Part shown: piece after piece, positions 4,626 to 5,532 of the stretch | How positions within the stretch are numbered: position 1 is the first letter of the stretch | Layout: each line of letters starts with the position of its first letter | Translations under genes and position numbers: made by a program | Assembly: GCA_947624695.1 (NCBI GenBank) | Contig: CANQLN010000071.1 | Span: forward strand, 1-5,532 | DNA length: 5,532 nucleotides | DNA from: an uncultured Bacilli bacterium | GTDB lineage: Bacteria > Bacillota_I > Bacilli_A > RF39 > UBA660 | Reading direction: 5' to 3' | Notes under the pieces: model-generated | What the model was told of the DNA's origin: nothing | The model's database searches: none | Seen by the model: only the letters and a program-made list of their open reading frames with translations

Positions 4626-5532
4626 TTATCTAATAATCCTTTTCCCTGACAATATTGTGTTTAAATTTCTTTTATAATAATCCCATAAATTAGCTTTCAA
4701 AACATCTTTACTAACAGTTATACCTACTTCTCCCACAATATTTCCTTCATTATCAATAATCTCAGCTGTTCCTATTTCTTCTCCTTTCTTTAAAGGAGCC
4801 ACTAGTTTATCTATTTGGACATTTATTGTATATTCTTTATCTTTATCATTAACATTTAAAAGTTCTGATGCCGCATTCATTAAAATTAATTTAACACTCT
4901 CTTCTTTGCCTTTTTCCACTCTTGCTTCATCAATCACTTTATTTTTTTCATAAATGGTTCTTAATTTATAAGTATTAAACCCATAATTTAAAAGTTTAAC
5001 CGTATCACTAGTTCGGTTATCTGGAGTATCAACTCCCATAACAACACTGATAAGCCGCATATTATTTTTTTTAGCGGTTGCGGTTAAACAATAACCAGCC
5101 GTTTCGGTAAATCCCGTTTTAAGACCATCAACATCCGAATAAAAACGGACTAATTTATTCGTATTTACAAGCCAGGTACTAGAGCCATCCGGTCTTTGTA
5201 AATAATCTTCATAAATACTGGTAAAATTTAGTATTTCGGGATAGTTATTGATTAAATAAGAAGCCATTAAACTCATATCTTTAGCACTACTATAATGGCC
5301 TTCCGCATCAAGGCCATGAGGATTAACAAAGTGGGTATGTTTACAACCTAATTCTTTGCATTTATTATTCATCATTTCCACAAATTTATCGGTTGTTCCC
5401 GCTACTTTTTCACTCATCGCCACCACCGCATCATTCGCGGAAGCAATAGCAATCGACTTTAATAAATCTTTAACTTTATAAGTATCACCCGTATTTAAGT
5501 AGACTTGACTTCCACCCATACTACTAGCATTT
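4626..5532 (-). CDS. Serine-type D-Ala-D-Ala carboxypeptidase (PBP5/DacF family), 5'-truncated by the window edge
   Basis: This is the C-terminal 301 complete codons of a penicillin-binding DD-carboxypeptidase, a secreted and membrane-attached enzyme that removes the terminal D-Ala from peptidoglycan stem peptides. The frame stays open through the right edge (NASS before MGGSQV), so the Met at 5517-5519 is internal and the signal peptide and SxxK nucleophile motif lie outside. Counting from that Met, the SxN motif is SAN at 27-29 (within IASANDAVVAMSE) and the KTG motif is at 134-136 (DGLKTGFTETAGYCLTA). NPHGLD (66-71) is also typical. About 196-275 is the PBP5 C-terminal beta domain, with the signature APLKKGEEIGTAEI. 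The end, LWDYYKRNLNTILSGKRIIR, could be the amphipathic membrane anchor of this family. The dacA/dacF choice cannot be made here. A hairpin terminator follows 3 nt after the stop. Confidence 0.95.
   Translation of the reverse strand, partial: NASSMGGSQVYLNTGDTYKVKDLLKSIAIASANDAVVAMSEKVAGTTDKFVEMMNNKCKELGCKHTHFVNPHGLDAEGHYSSAKDMSLMASYLINNYPEILNFTSIYEDYLQRPDGSSTWLVNTNKLVRFYSDVDGLKTGFTETAGYCLTATAKKNNMRLISVVMGVDTPDNRTSDTVKLLNYGFNTYKLRTIYEKNKVIDEARVEKGKEESVKLILMNAASELLNVNDKDKEYTINVQIDKLVAPLKKGEEIGTAEIIDNEGNIVGEVGITVSKDVLKANLWDYYKRNLNTILSGKRIIR

Noticed and set aside
4626..5519. Complete carboxypeptidase starting at the Met at 5517-5519
   Set aside because: The frame continues upstream to the window edge, and the family's signal peptide and SxxK motif are missing, so this Met is internal.
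1..5532. Mollicute genetic code 4 (TGA as tryptophan)
   Set aside because: Tryptophans are encoded by TGG, all large frames are complete under the standard code, and cell-wall enzymes are present.

Overview
This window is strongly AT-rich and all of its genes lie on the minus strand. Tryptophan is encoded by TGG and every large frame is intact under the standard bacterial code, so this is not a code-4 Mollicute. Two of the four proteins act on the cell wall: a D-Ala-D-Ala carboxypeptidase and an LCP ligase. That indicates a walled, low-GC Bacillota, plausibly an uncultured gut Bacilli, Erysipelotrichia or RF39-like lineage. The lineage is an inference from composition and gene content, not a match to a known genome.

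In transcription order (right to left): (1) 5532-4626, a DD-carboxypeptidase (PBP5/DacF type) whose 5' end, including the SxxK active site, lies beyond the window edge. (2) 4625-4425, a 201-bp intergenic region that is unusually structured. It holds a hairpin that can terminate the carboxypeptidase gene, a strong promoter for the next gene, a decayed second copy of that promoter 105 bp upstream, and three related TGATATCA-N3-TGATATCA palindromes, one of them degenerate and lying over the predicted start of transcription. (3) 4415-2568, a HerA-family (DUF87) hexameric ATPase/DNA translocase with an N-terminal HAS-barrel and a disordered C-terminal tail. No nuclease partner is visible. (4) 2567-2393, a second structured intergenic region. 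It has a consensus -35 box just after the ATPase stop, a palindrome, a terminator hairpin whose 5' arm can pair instead with an upstream segment, and a second promoter directly in front of the next gene. (5) 2392-1568, an unrecognised protein with a beta-rich soluble domain, possibly tubby/LURP-one-like, and one C-terminal membrane anchor. It is followed by a clear terminator. (6) 1485-49, a LytR-CpsA-Psr (LCP) protein with three N-terminal membrane segments and an inserted region resembling one lobe of a solute-binding protein. It has its own extended -10 promoter.

Each gene whose start is in the window has its own recognisable promoter, and terminators separate most of them, so this looks like neighbouring single-gene units rather than one operon. 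The carboxypeptidase (trimming peptidoglycan stem peptides) and the LCP protein (attaching polymers to peptidoglycan) share a wall theme. No shared pathway for the ATPase or the orphan membrane protein can be shown from this window. No rRNA, tRNA, CRISPR array, insertion sequence or plus-strand gene was found. Positions 1-48, after the LCP stop, are purine-rich on the minus strand and show no start codon, hairpin or gene.
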